Of a DNA stretch of 64,000 bases, positions 49,606 to 57,047 are shown piece by piece (position 1 is the first letter of the stretch; each line of letters opens with the position of its first letter). The notes below the pieces were generated by a model. That model did not search any database and was not told the origin of the DNA. It saw nothing but the letters and a program-made list of their open reading frames with translations. The DNA is from RPQJ01 sp963793675 (GTDB lineage Bacteria > Pseudomonadota > Gammaproteobacteria > Steroidobacterales > Steroidobacteraceae), in the NCBI GenBank assembly GCA_963793675.1, contig CAWCBA010000002.1, positions 1,062,518-1,126,517 on the forward strand, given 5' to 3'. The translations under genes and the position numbers were made by a program.

Positions 49606-49822
49606 ACCCGCGGACTATCGGAAACTGTGCCATTCAATGCCCCTGGGGCGATGGGGGGCTGGCGGTGGGGTGGCGATCTGGGAACCTGGTGACCTGCGGG
49701 GCCGGTCGGCGGGGCACCCCGGCGGGACCCGACGTTGCCCCGGAGTGGCCGCGGGTGCGAGGTATGACGACCCCCATGGGCGGGTCCCGCGCATTGCACA
49801 TGGCGAGAGGGAAGCGCGCTCG
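49606..49822 (+). repeat. 220-bp direct repeat, right copy
   Basis: It starts with a single ACCCGCGGACTATC and follows the left copy (47160-47400) through GTTGCCCCGGAGTGG and GACGACCCCCATG to GCGAGAGGGAAG. The two copies bracket the hypothetical gene and both HD proteins. The inter-repeat unit is about 2.4 kb. Confidence 0.6.
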
Positions 49823-49841
49823 GTGTGCCCGGCCTTCCTTG

Positions 49842-50060
49842 CTAAATAATACCGGCATCCTTTAGCAGCCGCTTAGAGCCATACGCCGGGAAAGCATCGA
49901 TCATGTTCTTGACCGTGTTGCTCCGCATGGCCTTCAATTCATCTGAGTCCTTCGTCGACCACATTGGCCAACTGCAAAGAGCGTCAATTAGGTTTTGTAT
50001 TCTCTCCTTCTCTGATTCGCCGAGCGCGTCGGTGAAGAGAGGAGCTGTGCTCCGCAAATA
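49842..50060 (-). pseudogene. C-terminal fragment of an unknown protein
   Basis: The minus-strand frame, YLRSTAPLFTDALGESEKER to the end ..YGSKRLLKDAGII, looks coding (helical, mixed polar). It is cut at its 5' side by the transposon end near 50060. No family recognised. The remaining 5' portion is not in the window. Confidence 0.4.
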
Positions 50061-51217
50061 TTGGATCCGAGACGAACTGATCTCGTTGCGGGACCTTCGC
50101 CAAGCTGTGACATGATCGTGGCGTGATCGTCGCTGGCTCGAATCGTCCTTCAGTTGCTTGCCGACCTGGCCGGCCTCGTTGTGTTGTCGCTCAGACCTCG
50201 GCGATCCGTCGAAGCGGAGAACCTCTTTCTCCGCCGGCAACTTGCGCTGTATCTGGAGCGTGGCGTCAAAGCCGAGGCGCGTTGACGCCGCGACGCGGGT
50301 GTCACTGGCGTTGCTTTCCCGGCTCTTCGATTGGCGCGATGCTCTGGTCGTGGTTCGGCCCGAGACGCTGATCCGCTGGCACCGAGCAGGCTGGCGGCTG
50401 TTCTGGCGCATCAAGTCAAGACCGGGACGACCGCCGATTCCACTGGAACTGCGCCAGCTGATCCGGCGCATGGCGACCGAGAATCCACTCTGGGGCGAAG
50501 AGCGCATCGCCAACGAATTGCTGGCTGAAGCTCGGCCTGCGGGTCTCCCCGCGGACGGTGCGCAAGTACATGCCGAAGCGACCGCCGGGTCGCCCGCGCG
50601 GCGATCAGCGTTGGTCGACTTTCCTGCGCAATCATGCGAGCGCGATCGTCGCCTGTGACTTCTTCGTGGCGGTCACGGCGACGTTCCGACTGCTCTACGT
50701 GTTCGTGGTCATCGAGCACGGCAGCCGCCGACTCGTGCGCGTCGCTGTGACGGCGCACCCGACTGCGGCATGGACCCTGCAGCAGTTGCGGGAGGTCGTT
50801 GGATTCGACCGTGCCCACCGGTACCTGATTCACGACCGGGACAGCATCTTCGCGAGAAGCCTGGACGAATCGATCAGGAATCTCGGCTTGACCGTGCTCA
50901 AGTCGCCGCCGCACAGCCCGAAGGCCAATGCGATCTGCGAACGGGTGATCGGAACGATTCGACGCGAGTGCCTGGACTGGTTGATCCCGCTGTCGGAGTC
51001 GCACCTGCGATCGATCCTGAGGTCATGGGTGGGTCATTACAACCACGGACGCCCGCACATGGCGCTCGGTCCAGGCGTGCCGGACCCTCCATCGGAGGTC
51101 GTGCCGACTGCGACACCACCAACCCGCCATCGGATCGGCGAGCGCCTCGGCGTGCGCGCCAGATCGGTGCTGGGCGGCTTGCATCACGAATATCTGCTGG
51201 CGCCCGCGTTGGCGTGA
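50054..51217 (+). mobile_element. DDE integrase-type insertion sequence (right end undefined)
   Basis: The left end begins about 50054 with GCAAATATTGGATCCGAGAC. The same end recurs as solo fragments at 54084-54240 and, shorter, at 60893-60935. The element carries one transposase. I could not define an inverted right end; the sequence past 51217 passes into an Rhs remnant. Confidence 0.6.
50123..51217 (+). CDS. DDE transposase/integrase core protein (frameshifted)
   Basis: About 365 codons in three frames (shifts near 50215-50280 and 50540). N-terminal LRRQLALYLERGV, the helical region VRPETLIRWHRAGWRLFW and PLWGEERIANELL lead to the rve-type core. The core has Asp in VACDFFVAVTATFRLLYVF, Asp in YLIHDRDSIF, Glu in ANAICERVIGTIRRECLDW, and the end YNHGRPHMALGPGVP. 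It resembles the degraded gene at 27307-28422 in architecture. Motifs are intact; the shifts decide activity. Confidence 0.82.
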
Positions 51218-51221
51218 TCGA

Positions 51222-51360
51222 GTAATTGCGGAGGACAGGTACTTGGAGTCCGATCCGATTGGGTTGGAAGGAGGACTCAATACCTACGCGTATGTCGACT
51301 CGCCTCCGCTCCTCAAGGTTGACCCAACCGGTGAAGCGTTCTGCACCTATAGCATTCGCA
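51222..51360 (+). pseudogene. Rhs core C-terminal fragment
   Basis: EDRYLESDPIGLEGGLNTYA followed by YVDSPPLLKVDPTGEA is the conserved end of an Rhs core (R-Y-L-S-x-D-P-I-G). It has no upstream shell and its downstream toxin domain is interrupted by the IS6 fragment. It is a leftover of a second Rhs locus, different from that at 43988. Confidence 0.7.
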
Positions 51361-51678
51361 CAGGTAATGACGCTGCCCCGCGATCGTGACGAATACTTCG
51401 TCGATGAAGAACGTGTCGCCGAACCCGGGGTGCCTGCGTTTGAGTCGCTTCGAAAACAACGGGCCGAACTTGTTGCACCACAGCCGGACCGACTCGTAGC
51501 TCACCCGGATGCGGCGTTCGGCGAGCAGGTCCTCGATGTCGCGGTGGCTGAGACGGAAACGATGGTAGAGCCAGATTGCGTATTGAATGATGGCGGGTGG
51601 GAATCGGTGTCGTTTGTGGAGGTTCGCAGGTCGGTTCATATGGGAATGGTTGCCCAAGCCCACTTAACTTGACAGTAC
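51361..51678 (-). pseudogene. IS6-family transposase, N-terminal fragment
   Basis: From about 51639: MNRPANLHKRHRFPPAIIQY, RLSHRDIEDLLAERRIRVSY and GDTFFIDEVFVTIAGQRHYL. This is the N-terminal half of an IS6 transposase, including the first catalytic Asp. It stops at the Rhs remnant. Its outer end (51657-51678, inverse of GGTACTGTCAAGTTAAGT) matches the ends of the three 3' remnants, so this is the complementary half of the same IS type. Confidence 0.75.
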
Positions 51679-51759
51679 CTCGGCGAGACCACCGCGCAAT
51701 ACGATCTCCACGACCGCTGCCGTCTGTTGAGCAGGAGCGAAGCCTTCTATCCGCCCGCA

Positions 51760-54042
51760 ATGATCGGTATCGTGCCGGCCACTGGCGACCCTATAGACCG
51801 AATAGCCACCGTGCAGTCCATCGTCCAGCTCTATCGCGAGGCCCGGCGCCGCAAGGTCTTCCGCACTGCGGCCCTGTACGTACTCGGGTCCTGGGCGACC
51901 CTGCAGGTCGCCGACGTGTTGTTTCCCGGCTTCGGCATCCCGGAGACGGCCATCCAGGCGCTCGTCTGGGCGGCCGTGCTGGGATTTCCGGTGGCGCTCA
52001 TCTTCGGCTGGCTGTTCGAGGTCGGACCGGGCGGCATCCGGCGCACGCCGCCGCGGGGTGGCGGCGAGACCGCGGAGCCGCAGCCGCTCGGACGGCGCGA
52101 CTACCTGCTGCTCGCAGCATTCGTGATGGTCGCCGCCGTACTCGTCTTCCGCGCCGTGGAGGAGGTCCGGCAGACGCCGGTCGGCAAAGCGTCCGATGTC
52201 GCAGATCCCGGCGGCAAGGAGGACGCGCGGCTGCCCAACTCCATCGCCGTGCTGCCCTTCACGAACATCAGCAGCGATCCTGAGAACGAGTACTTCTGCG
52301 ACGGCATCTCCGAAGAGATTCTGAACGAGATCTCCACGGTGCGAGAGCTGAACGTGATCGGCCGCACGAGTTCCTTCGCGTTCAAAGGCAGCAACGTGGG
52401 CATCGAGAAGATCAGCGCCACGCTCGGCGTCCACTACGTGCTGCAAGGCAGTGTGCGAAAGGCGGAACGGCAATTGCGGATATCGGCGCAGCTGCTCGAC
52501 GAACGGGGCCGGCAGCTGTGGGCACAGACGTTCGATCGCGAATTGACCAACGTGTTCGAGATCCAGGAGGAAATCGCCCAGGCGGTCGTGTCGCGGATAG
52601 CCACGGAGGTGAGTTCTCGCCCCAGGACCCCATCCCAACCGAGTCTCGAGGCCTACGACCGATACCTCGCGGGACGCGAGCTGCTGCACCAGCGCGATGC
52701 GAGCGGGGCGATGGCCGAGTTGCAGCGCGCGATCGATCTCGACCCCGGCTTTGCCGAGGCCCAGGCCGATTGGGCGATCGCGCGCGTGATCGGCGCGCCC
52801 TCGAAGCAGGAGCTCGATGCCGCAGCCGCCGCCATCGATCGGGCGCTCGAGCTGAAGCCGCAGCTGCTCCGTGCGCAGGCCGCGCGCGGTTTGTGGTTTC
52901 TGCAGTCGTCACCCCCCGATCCGGCAGCGGCCGAATCTGTGCTGCGGGGCGTTCTCGAGCAGGATCCCAACATGAGCGACGCATTGCTCTGGCTGTCCAC
53001 CGCGCTGTTGCAGCTGGGCAAGAGTGACGAGGGTCGCGAGATCATGCAACGTGCGTATCGCATCGACCCCTTGCACCCGTCGATCGCAGGAAACCTCTCG
53101 AACATACTCCGGGAGAGCGGTGACGACGAGGCGGCGCTTGGCCTACTCAATCGCCAGCTCCAGCAGCCGCACCCCGGTTACCCGATCTACAGCGCGCTGC
53201 GAGAGTTCTACCGCACGCGCGGACGCCTGGTCGATCTGAATGCGATCGGCAAGGAAGTTTCCCTGCGTGGCGTGGACACGCATTACTCGCTCGCGGTGAG
53301 CTACGCACTCCTCGGCGACTTCGACGCGGCCGACGCATGGATGGCAAGGTCGCACAAGGACTTCCCGAAATGGCCGATGTGGAAATACGCGGTCTCGGCC
53401 GCCCCGAATTGGCGTGGCGATATCGAGCAGGCGCGGCAGCGCTTCGAACAGGGAGTGGCGTCAGCCGGCCTCAGGATCGAGGAGCAGAGCCCTGCTTTCC
53501 GGATCTGGTACGGGGCCTTGCTGGCGCGGAGCGGGCACCACGCTGCCGCGATCAAGGTGCTCGAACCGTTGGCCGCCATCATTCCGGGCGCGCCGCAGAT
53601 AAGCCGCGATGAATTGCCGGACACCGACGGCCTTCACGCCCTCGCCTGGTCGTACCTGCACACCGGCGAGAAGGCCAGGGCGGACAGGATCCTGTCGGAC
53701 CTGCTCGATCAATGCCGGTCGAGCCTTGATGATCGGCAGCATCCGACGGCCAGCAACCTGCTGCACCGCTGCGCGGAGACGGCGCTGCTCGCGGGCGACG
53801 CAGAACGGGCCCTCACCCTGCTCGAGCGCGCCATCAAGGCAGGGTGGCACGACTACTACGTGCGCCGCAACGACCCGTACTGGGCGGCGCTCGAGAACAA
53901 CCCCCGTTACCGCGCGCTGATGGCCACGGTGAAGGCGGACATCGACCGGCAGCGGGCCGAGGTGGAGCGCATCGACGCGACGGACGGCTTCGTGGCCAGG
54001 CTGGATGCCGCATTGGCCGCGCGTCGCGATTCCGACAAATAG
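51760..54042 (+). CDS. COG5616/TPR membrane protein 1
   Basis: About 760 residues, intact. A short cytosolic start (YREARRRKVFRTAALYVLGS) is followed by three hydrophobic segments, then the TolB-N-like (COG5616) domain. That domain has SIAVLPFTNISSDPENEYFC, DGISEEILNEISTVRELNVI, GVHYVLQGSVRKAERQLRIS and LWAQTFDRELTNVFEIQEEI. The remaining 440 residues are TPR repeats (AMAELQRAIDLDPGFAEAQA and similar). The frame is open from 51727; ATG 51760 is a plausible start. No cyclase or DNA-binding output domain is attached. Such proteins are abundant in some gammaproteobacteria, with unknown function. Confidence 0.85.
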   Translation: MIGIVPATGDPIDRIATVQSIVQLYREARRRKVFRTAALYVLGSWATLQVADVLFPGFGIPETAIQALVWAAVLGFPVALIFGWLFEVGPGGIRRTPPRGGGETAEPQPLGRRDYLLLAAFVMVAAVLVFRAVEEVRQTPVGKASDVADPGGKEDARLPNSIAVLPFTNISSDPENEYFCDGISEEILNEISTVRELNVIGRTSSFAFKGSNVGIEKISATLGVHYVLQGSVRKAERQLRISAQLLDERGRQLWAQTFDRELTNVFEIQEEIAQAVVSRIATEVSSRPRTPSQPSLEAYDRYLAGRELLHQRDASGAMAELQRAIDLDPGFAEAQADWAIARVIGAPSKQELDAAAAAIDRALELKPQLLRAQAARGLWFLQSSPPDPAAAESVLRGVLEQDPNMSDALLWLSTALLQLGKSDEGREIMQRAYRIDPLHPSIAGNLSNILRESGDDEAALGLLNRQLQQPHPGYPIYSALREFYRTRGRLVDLNAIGKEVSLRGVDTHYSLAVSYALLGDFDAADAWMARSHKDFPKWPMWKYAVSAAPNWRGDIEQARQRFEQGVASAGLRIEEQSPAFRIWYGALLARSGHHAAAIKVLEPLAAIIPGAPQISRDELPDTDGLHALAWSYLHTGEKARADRILSDLLDQCRSSLDDRQHPTASNLLHRCAETALLAGDAERALTLLERAIKAGWHDYYVRRNDPYWAALENNPRYRALMATVKADIDRQRAEVERIDATDGFVARLDAALAARRDSDK

Positions 54043-54083
54043 CCTGGCGCTTCAGGACGACGGTGATCTCCTGTGCTCGTCAA

Positions 54084-54240
54084 ATATGGGATCCAAGACG
54101 AACTGACCCGTTGCGGGACCTTCGCCGACCGGTGGCATGATCGTGGCGTGATCGCGCTGGTTCGAATCGTCCTGCTGTTACTTGCCGACCTGGTCGCGCT
54201 CGTGAAGTTGTCGCTCAGACCTCGGCTGCGGCTTCGCGGA
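54084..54240 (+). mobile_element. Solo left end of the DDE-integrase IS
   Basis: About 157 bp related to 50054-50215 (GGATCCAAGACGAACTGA, GTTGCGGGACCTTCGCC, GATCGTGGCGTGATCG, CTCAGACCTCGG). It includes the first codons of the transposase and then breaks off into the pre-att module. Confidence 0.7.
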
Positions 54241-54366
54241 CGTGGGTGAGGATTTCCGGACCCCGCACGGCCCCGTTCGGCGCGCGGTTCGGAAGAAGTT
54301 CGGTCGCGATGGCCGCAACTCGTTGACCGGCATGGGCGACGCGAAAAGTTCGGTCGGTTTCTGCGC

Positions 54367-54472
54367 GTTCGGTTCGGTATGGGCTCGGTCGGGGAGGGCG
54401 GTTCGGTCGGCTCGGCGGAAATCCCGTCCCGGTCTTCGGCTTGCCGCGCCGAACCGGGCTCTCCGTCGTACT
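54367..54472 (+). repeat. Pre-att module (copy at att 3)
   Basis: Related to 46935-47043 and 55690-55787: GGTTCGGTATGGGCTCGGTC, GGCGGTTCGGTCGGC, TCTTCGGCTT and GAACCGGGCTCTCCG in the same order and spacing. A further stretch upstream (about 54290-54330) also matches 46845-46890. Confidence 0.65.
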
Positions 54473-54523
54473 TGAAAATCCGCGCTCCGATGGTTCGATT
54501 CCGTCCCCGGCCGCCACTTCCAA
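54473..54523 (+). repeat. att copy 3 (diverged)
   Basis: Same 51-bp layout as the other att copies but with about five changes (GTGTC to CTCC, TGGCCACC to CGGCCGCC). The mutations include the acceptor stem, which suggests this is the oldest copy. It is followed by the complete winged-helix/NTase cassette. Confidence 0.75.
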
Positions 54524-54613
54524 GTGGGTGCATTCCGATCGCAAGGTTTGGTCCGGCGTAGTCGCTAACCTGCGGGGAGCCGCTTTCGACCGGCGGACGG
54601 TAGCTCATCGCTG

Positions 54614-54649
54614 TTGATCGGCCCGCAAAGACGGCCTACTATATAGGCC
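54614..54649 (+). promoter_or_regulatory. Promoter and palindromic operator of NTase cassette B
   Basis: TTGATC (54614-54619), 17 bp, TACTAT (54637-54642). A perfect GGCCTA-5 bp-TAGGCC palindrome (54633-54649) sits on the -10 element. This is a typical autoregulatory site for the winged-helix protein encoded 25 bp downstream. Copy A has the same -10 with a degraded palindrome. Confidence 0.65.
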
Positions 54650-54674
54650 AAATGACCTACCAAGAAGGCCGGTA

Positions 54675-55004
54675 ATGCTGGAAGCTATCGTTGGCAGCGT
54701 GGCCGCCGAGAAGGTCCTTCTCTACCTGCAGAACTACGACCAAGCGTATGGACGCGAGATCGCGGCGACCTTCGACATCTCGAACAGTCAGGTTCAGAAG
54801 CAATTGCTGAAGCTGGAGTCCGGCGGCCTGCTGGTGAGTCAGCTCGTCGGCCGCACCAGGCTGTATCAGTGGAACCCGCGCAATCCACTCGTGCCGCCGT
54901 TTCGTGCGTTACTCGAGGTGGCGCTCGACAGCTTGCCCGCCGCTGAGCAGCAACGGTTCTTCCGCAAGCGGACTCGACCGCGTCGTAGCGGTAAGGCGCT
55001 CTGA
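54675..55004 (+). CDS. Winged helix regulator of NTase cassette, copy B
   Basis: 109 residues, intact. A helix-turn-helix with recognition helix SNSQVQKQLLKLESGG and a wing RTRLYQWNPRNPLVP is followed by a basic tail. It starts at ATG 54675 after AAGGCCGG. Its TGA overlaps the ATG of the NTase gene (TGATG, 55002-55006), so translation is coupled. A wHTH upstream of a nucleotidyltransferase is the order of AbiE-like type IV toxin-antitoxin systems, but both proteins here are much smaller. Confidence 0.85.
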   Translation: MLEAIVGSVAAEKVLLYLQNYDQAYGREIAATFDISNSQVQKQLLKLESGGLLVSQLVGRTRLYQWNPRNPLVPPFRALLEVALDSLPAAEQQRFFRKRTRPRRSGKAL

Positions 55005-55654
55005 TGCAACTGAGCGCATCGTCGTCCGTCGAGGAGGTTGCTGCGACTGTCTCCGACGCGCTGACGTCGGCGGGAATCACCGCGGTGCTGTCCGGTGGGG
55101 CGGCGGTGCAGATTTACACCAGCGGACTCTACGAGTCGCGTGACCTCGACTTCGTTGCGTCCGCGAGTCAACGGGAACTCGAGCAGGTGTTGAATCGGCT
55201 TGGATTCATTCGCCAGGCCGGCCGTCATTTCGTCCACCCGACATGTCCGTACACTCTGGAGTTTCCCTCGTGGCCTCTAGCGATCGGCAACGAGCTCGTT
55301 CGCGAGTGGGGAGAGCGACCGGTTGGTGCGCTGCGTATACAGATCCTGACACCGACGCAGTGCGTAATGGACCGGCTTGCGGCGTTCTACCATTGGCGCG
55401 ACCGTCAGGGACTTGATCAGGCGGTCCTGGTCGCAGTACAGCAGGTTGTCGATCTCGATGAGATTGAGCGATGGTCAGTGAGGGAGGGGCACACCGAAGC
55501 CCATCGCGAGTTCTCTGCCCGTGTGAAGAAGACCGTATTGGCGGCTGATGACATTCGGATTCGGTTTGGTCGAGGCGCCATGCCAGACACCGATGGAGTG
55601 CCGCAGTTCGGTCCCCGCTCGGGCGTGATGCGCCGACGTCCTTGCGTTTCTTAA
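55004..55654 (+). CDS. Nucleotidyltransferase-fold protein, copy B
   Basis: 216 residues, intact. The GG motif at residues 31-32 (LSGGAAVQIYTSGL) and metal-binding Asp47-x-Asp49 (ESRDLDFVAS) form the nucleotidyltransferase core. A second half has TYLEFPSW-like strands, QILTPTQCVMDRLAAFYHWR and GLDQAVLV. A likely third acidic residue lies in the strand ALRIQIL or further on. The last 40 residues are absent from copy A. It is a candidate toxin that adds nucleotides to RNA or protein, controlled by the wHTH partner. Biochemical role not known. Confidence 0.82.
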   Translation: MQLSASSSVEEVAATVSDALTSAGITAVLSGGAAVQIYTSGLYESRDLDFVASASQRELEQVLNRLGFIRQAGRHFVHPTCPYTLEFPSWPLAIGNELVREWGERPVGALRIQILTPTQCVMDRLAAFYHWRDRQGLDQAVLVAVQQVVDLDEIERWSVREGHTEAHREFSARVKKTVLAADDIRIRFGRGAMPDTDGVPQFGPRSGVMRRRPCVS

Positions 55655-55689
55655 GCTTACGGCGCGGCTCGGTCGGCCCGCCGCTGGGT

Positions 55690-55787
55690 TCGGAATAGGC
55701 TCGGTCGGCGGGGCGGTTCGGTCGGCCCGCGAAAACTCGTTCCCATTCTTCGGCTTTCTCGCACCGAACCGGGCTCTCCGCAGCTAC
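55690..55787 (+). repeat. Pre-att module (copy at att 4)
   Basis: GGTTCGGAATAGGCTCGGTC, GGCGGTTCGGTCGGC, TTCTTCGGCTTTCTCGCACC and GAACCGGGCTCTCCG lead directly into att 4. Closest in sequence to the module before att 3. Confidence 0.65.
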
Positions 55788-55838
55788 TGAAAATCCGCGT
55801 GTCGATGGTTCGATTCCGTCCCTGGCCACCACTTCCAA
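55788..55838 (+). repeat. att copy 4 (right-most)
   Basis: 51 bp identical to att copies 1 and 2. It is the distal boundary of the tRNA-Phe accretion. Gene content after it (HigBA, COG5616/TPR proteins) still looks accessory. Confidence 0.85.
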
Positions 55839-55868
55839 CGTTTTGATTTGTAACGTAGTTTTGGCATC

Positions 55869-55924
55869 ACCCACGGACTATCTGCGTCCGAAAGGGGCGT
55901 TTTTGGGCTAACCCGCGGACTATC
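55869..55924 (+). repeat. ACCCGCGGACTATC direct-repeat pair (copy 4)
   Basis: 14-mers at 55869-55882 (one mismatch, ACCCAC) and 55911-55924, 31 bp right of att 4. The second is followed by GGAAAT. Confidence 0.7.
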
Positions 55925-55977
55925 GGAAATCGGGTCGATCGTGGTCCCGGGGGCGGCGAAGCTGACGACCGAAAAAC

Positions 55978-56268
55978 TCAGGCCGCTCTGTTGGCCGTGG
56001 CAATGCGTCTGACTCGAGGCGGTCGCCTGCGGGCCAGCCAGAGGTCGTGGGTCGTCTGCATGTTCAACCACATCTCGGCACTGGTGCCCAACGATCCTTC
56101 GAGGCGCAGGGCCATCGACGCACTGACGCCCGCGCGACCGTTCAGCAGCGCCGACAGCGCTTGACGGGTGACGCCCAGATGCTTGGCGACCTCTCCGATC
56201 GATACGTCCTCGGGGAGATACTCGCGTAGAACTTCACCAGGATGCGCGGGGTTGTGCATGTTGCTCAT
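55978..56268 (-). CDS. higA: HigA/VapI-type antitoxin
   Basis: 96 residues, intact. The HigA hallmark HPGEVLREYL near the N-terminus is followed by a helix-turn-helix (SIGEVAKHLGVTRQALSALL, NGRAGVSASMALRLE) and the family's MWLNMQTTHDLW. ATG 56268 lies 12 bp after the toxin stop, so toxin precedes antitoxin, as in higBA. It binds and represses the operon and neutralises HigB. Confidence 0.92.
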   Translation of the reverse strand: MSNMHNPAHPGEVLREYLPEDVSIGEVAKHLGVTRQALSALLNGRAGVSASMALRLEGSLGTSAEMWLNMQTTHDLWLARRRPPRVRRIATANRAA

Positions 56269-56279
56269 GGCACTGTTTC

Positions 56280-56559
56280 TCAGTGGTAGTCCAGATAATC
56301 GACCAGTTCGACGTCCTGCTCGATAAATCGAAAGATGACGCGCCAGTTGCCACTGACGGTAATCGAATGAAATCCCTTCAGGTCGCCGGTCAGCGCATGT
56401 AGGCGCCACCCGGGAGCTGCCAGATCTCGCTGGCTTCGTTGCAGCATCCAGTGCGGTCAGCTGCAACCTGAGCCTGACCGCGTGATGCGGCTGGATGCCG
56501 GCCTTCGTGCCGCGACGAAAGAAAGCCTCGAGCCCCTTGTGCCTGAAACTTCTGATCAC
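56280..56559 (-). CDS. higB: HigB-type toxin (one frameshift)
   Basis: About 92 codons. The start IRSFRHKGLEAFFRRGTKAG and RLRLQLTALDAATKP are in one frame. After a shift near 56435, WRLHALTGDLKGFHSITVSG, NWRVIFRF and VELVDYLDYH complete the RelE/HigB fold to a stop at 56280. HigB toxins are ribosome-dependent mRNA interferases. All conserved residues of the C-terminal half are present, so a single-base error may be the only reason the gene looks broken. Confidence 0.85.
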
Positions 56560-56589
56560 GCGTCATCGTAAACCGACAAGCGACACTTT

Positions 56590-56720
56590 ACAAGACGTGA
56601 AATTGCTGGCTCCGCTCCACGAGCGCCATCTGGACGGCGGCGCCACCACCAACGATCTCGGCATCGGGTTCTCGTACAACCCGGCCAGTCAGGTGGCCGC
56701 CCGCGCCCAGACTGTGAACA
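56590..56720 (+). pseudogene. Rhs YD-repeat fragment
   Basis: LHERHLDGGATTNDLGIGFS followed by YNPASQVAARAQT matches the repeat strands of Rhs proteins (G-F-x-Y-N-P-A-S-Q). About 40 codons only, with no core or toxin. The rest of the 56560-57047 gap holds the 48-bp repeat at 56788 and nothing else I can support. Confidence 0.6.
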
Positions 56721-56787
56721 GGCGTCGAAGACTGACCAGAGTTCAAGATGCATTTCTGGATGCGAATCGTGAGCTTGCCTCTTGTTC

Positions 56788-56835
56788 GCATGGTCAACAC
56801 TGGACGCCGGACGCCGGTCAATCCTCGAAGCCGGT
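56788..56835 (+). repeat. 48-bp direct repeat flanking COG5616/TPR gene 2, left
   Basis: GCATGGTCAACACTGGACGC onward matches 58679-58726 at 42 of 48 positions in the same orientation. The two copies bracket one gene (57048-58655). Confidence 0.65.
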
Positions 56836-57047
56836 TCACATCTTCAGCGTGTAGCGCACCTGCCCGCTCCCGGTCCGCGCCAGCCGCTCGGTGGCGACCG
56901 GGGGCCTTGCGACGTAGCGTGCCAGGTGCTCTAGCGTGTCACGTTGCGAGGCCGTCGCGGCGATGCCGGCGTGCAGGGGGGCGATGCCTTCTCAATGCGG
57001 CTCCGATCAGCGAACATGACTCAAATGGCAGGTCTCCCGGAAGCTGG

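Noticed and set aside
24763..55838. Possible tyrosine integrase for the att array
   Set aside because: Checked for R...HxxR...Y-type products; only DDE transposases and IstAB were found.
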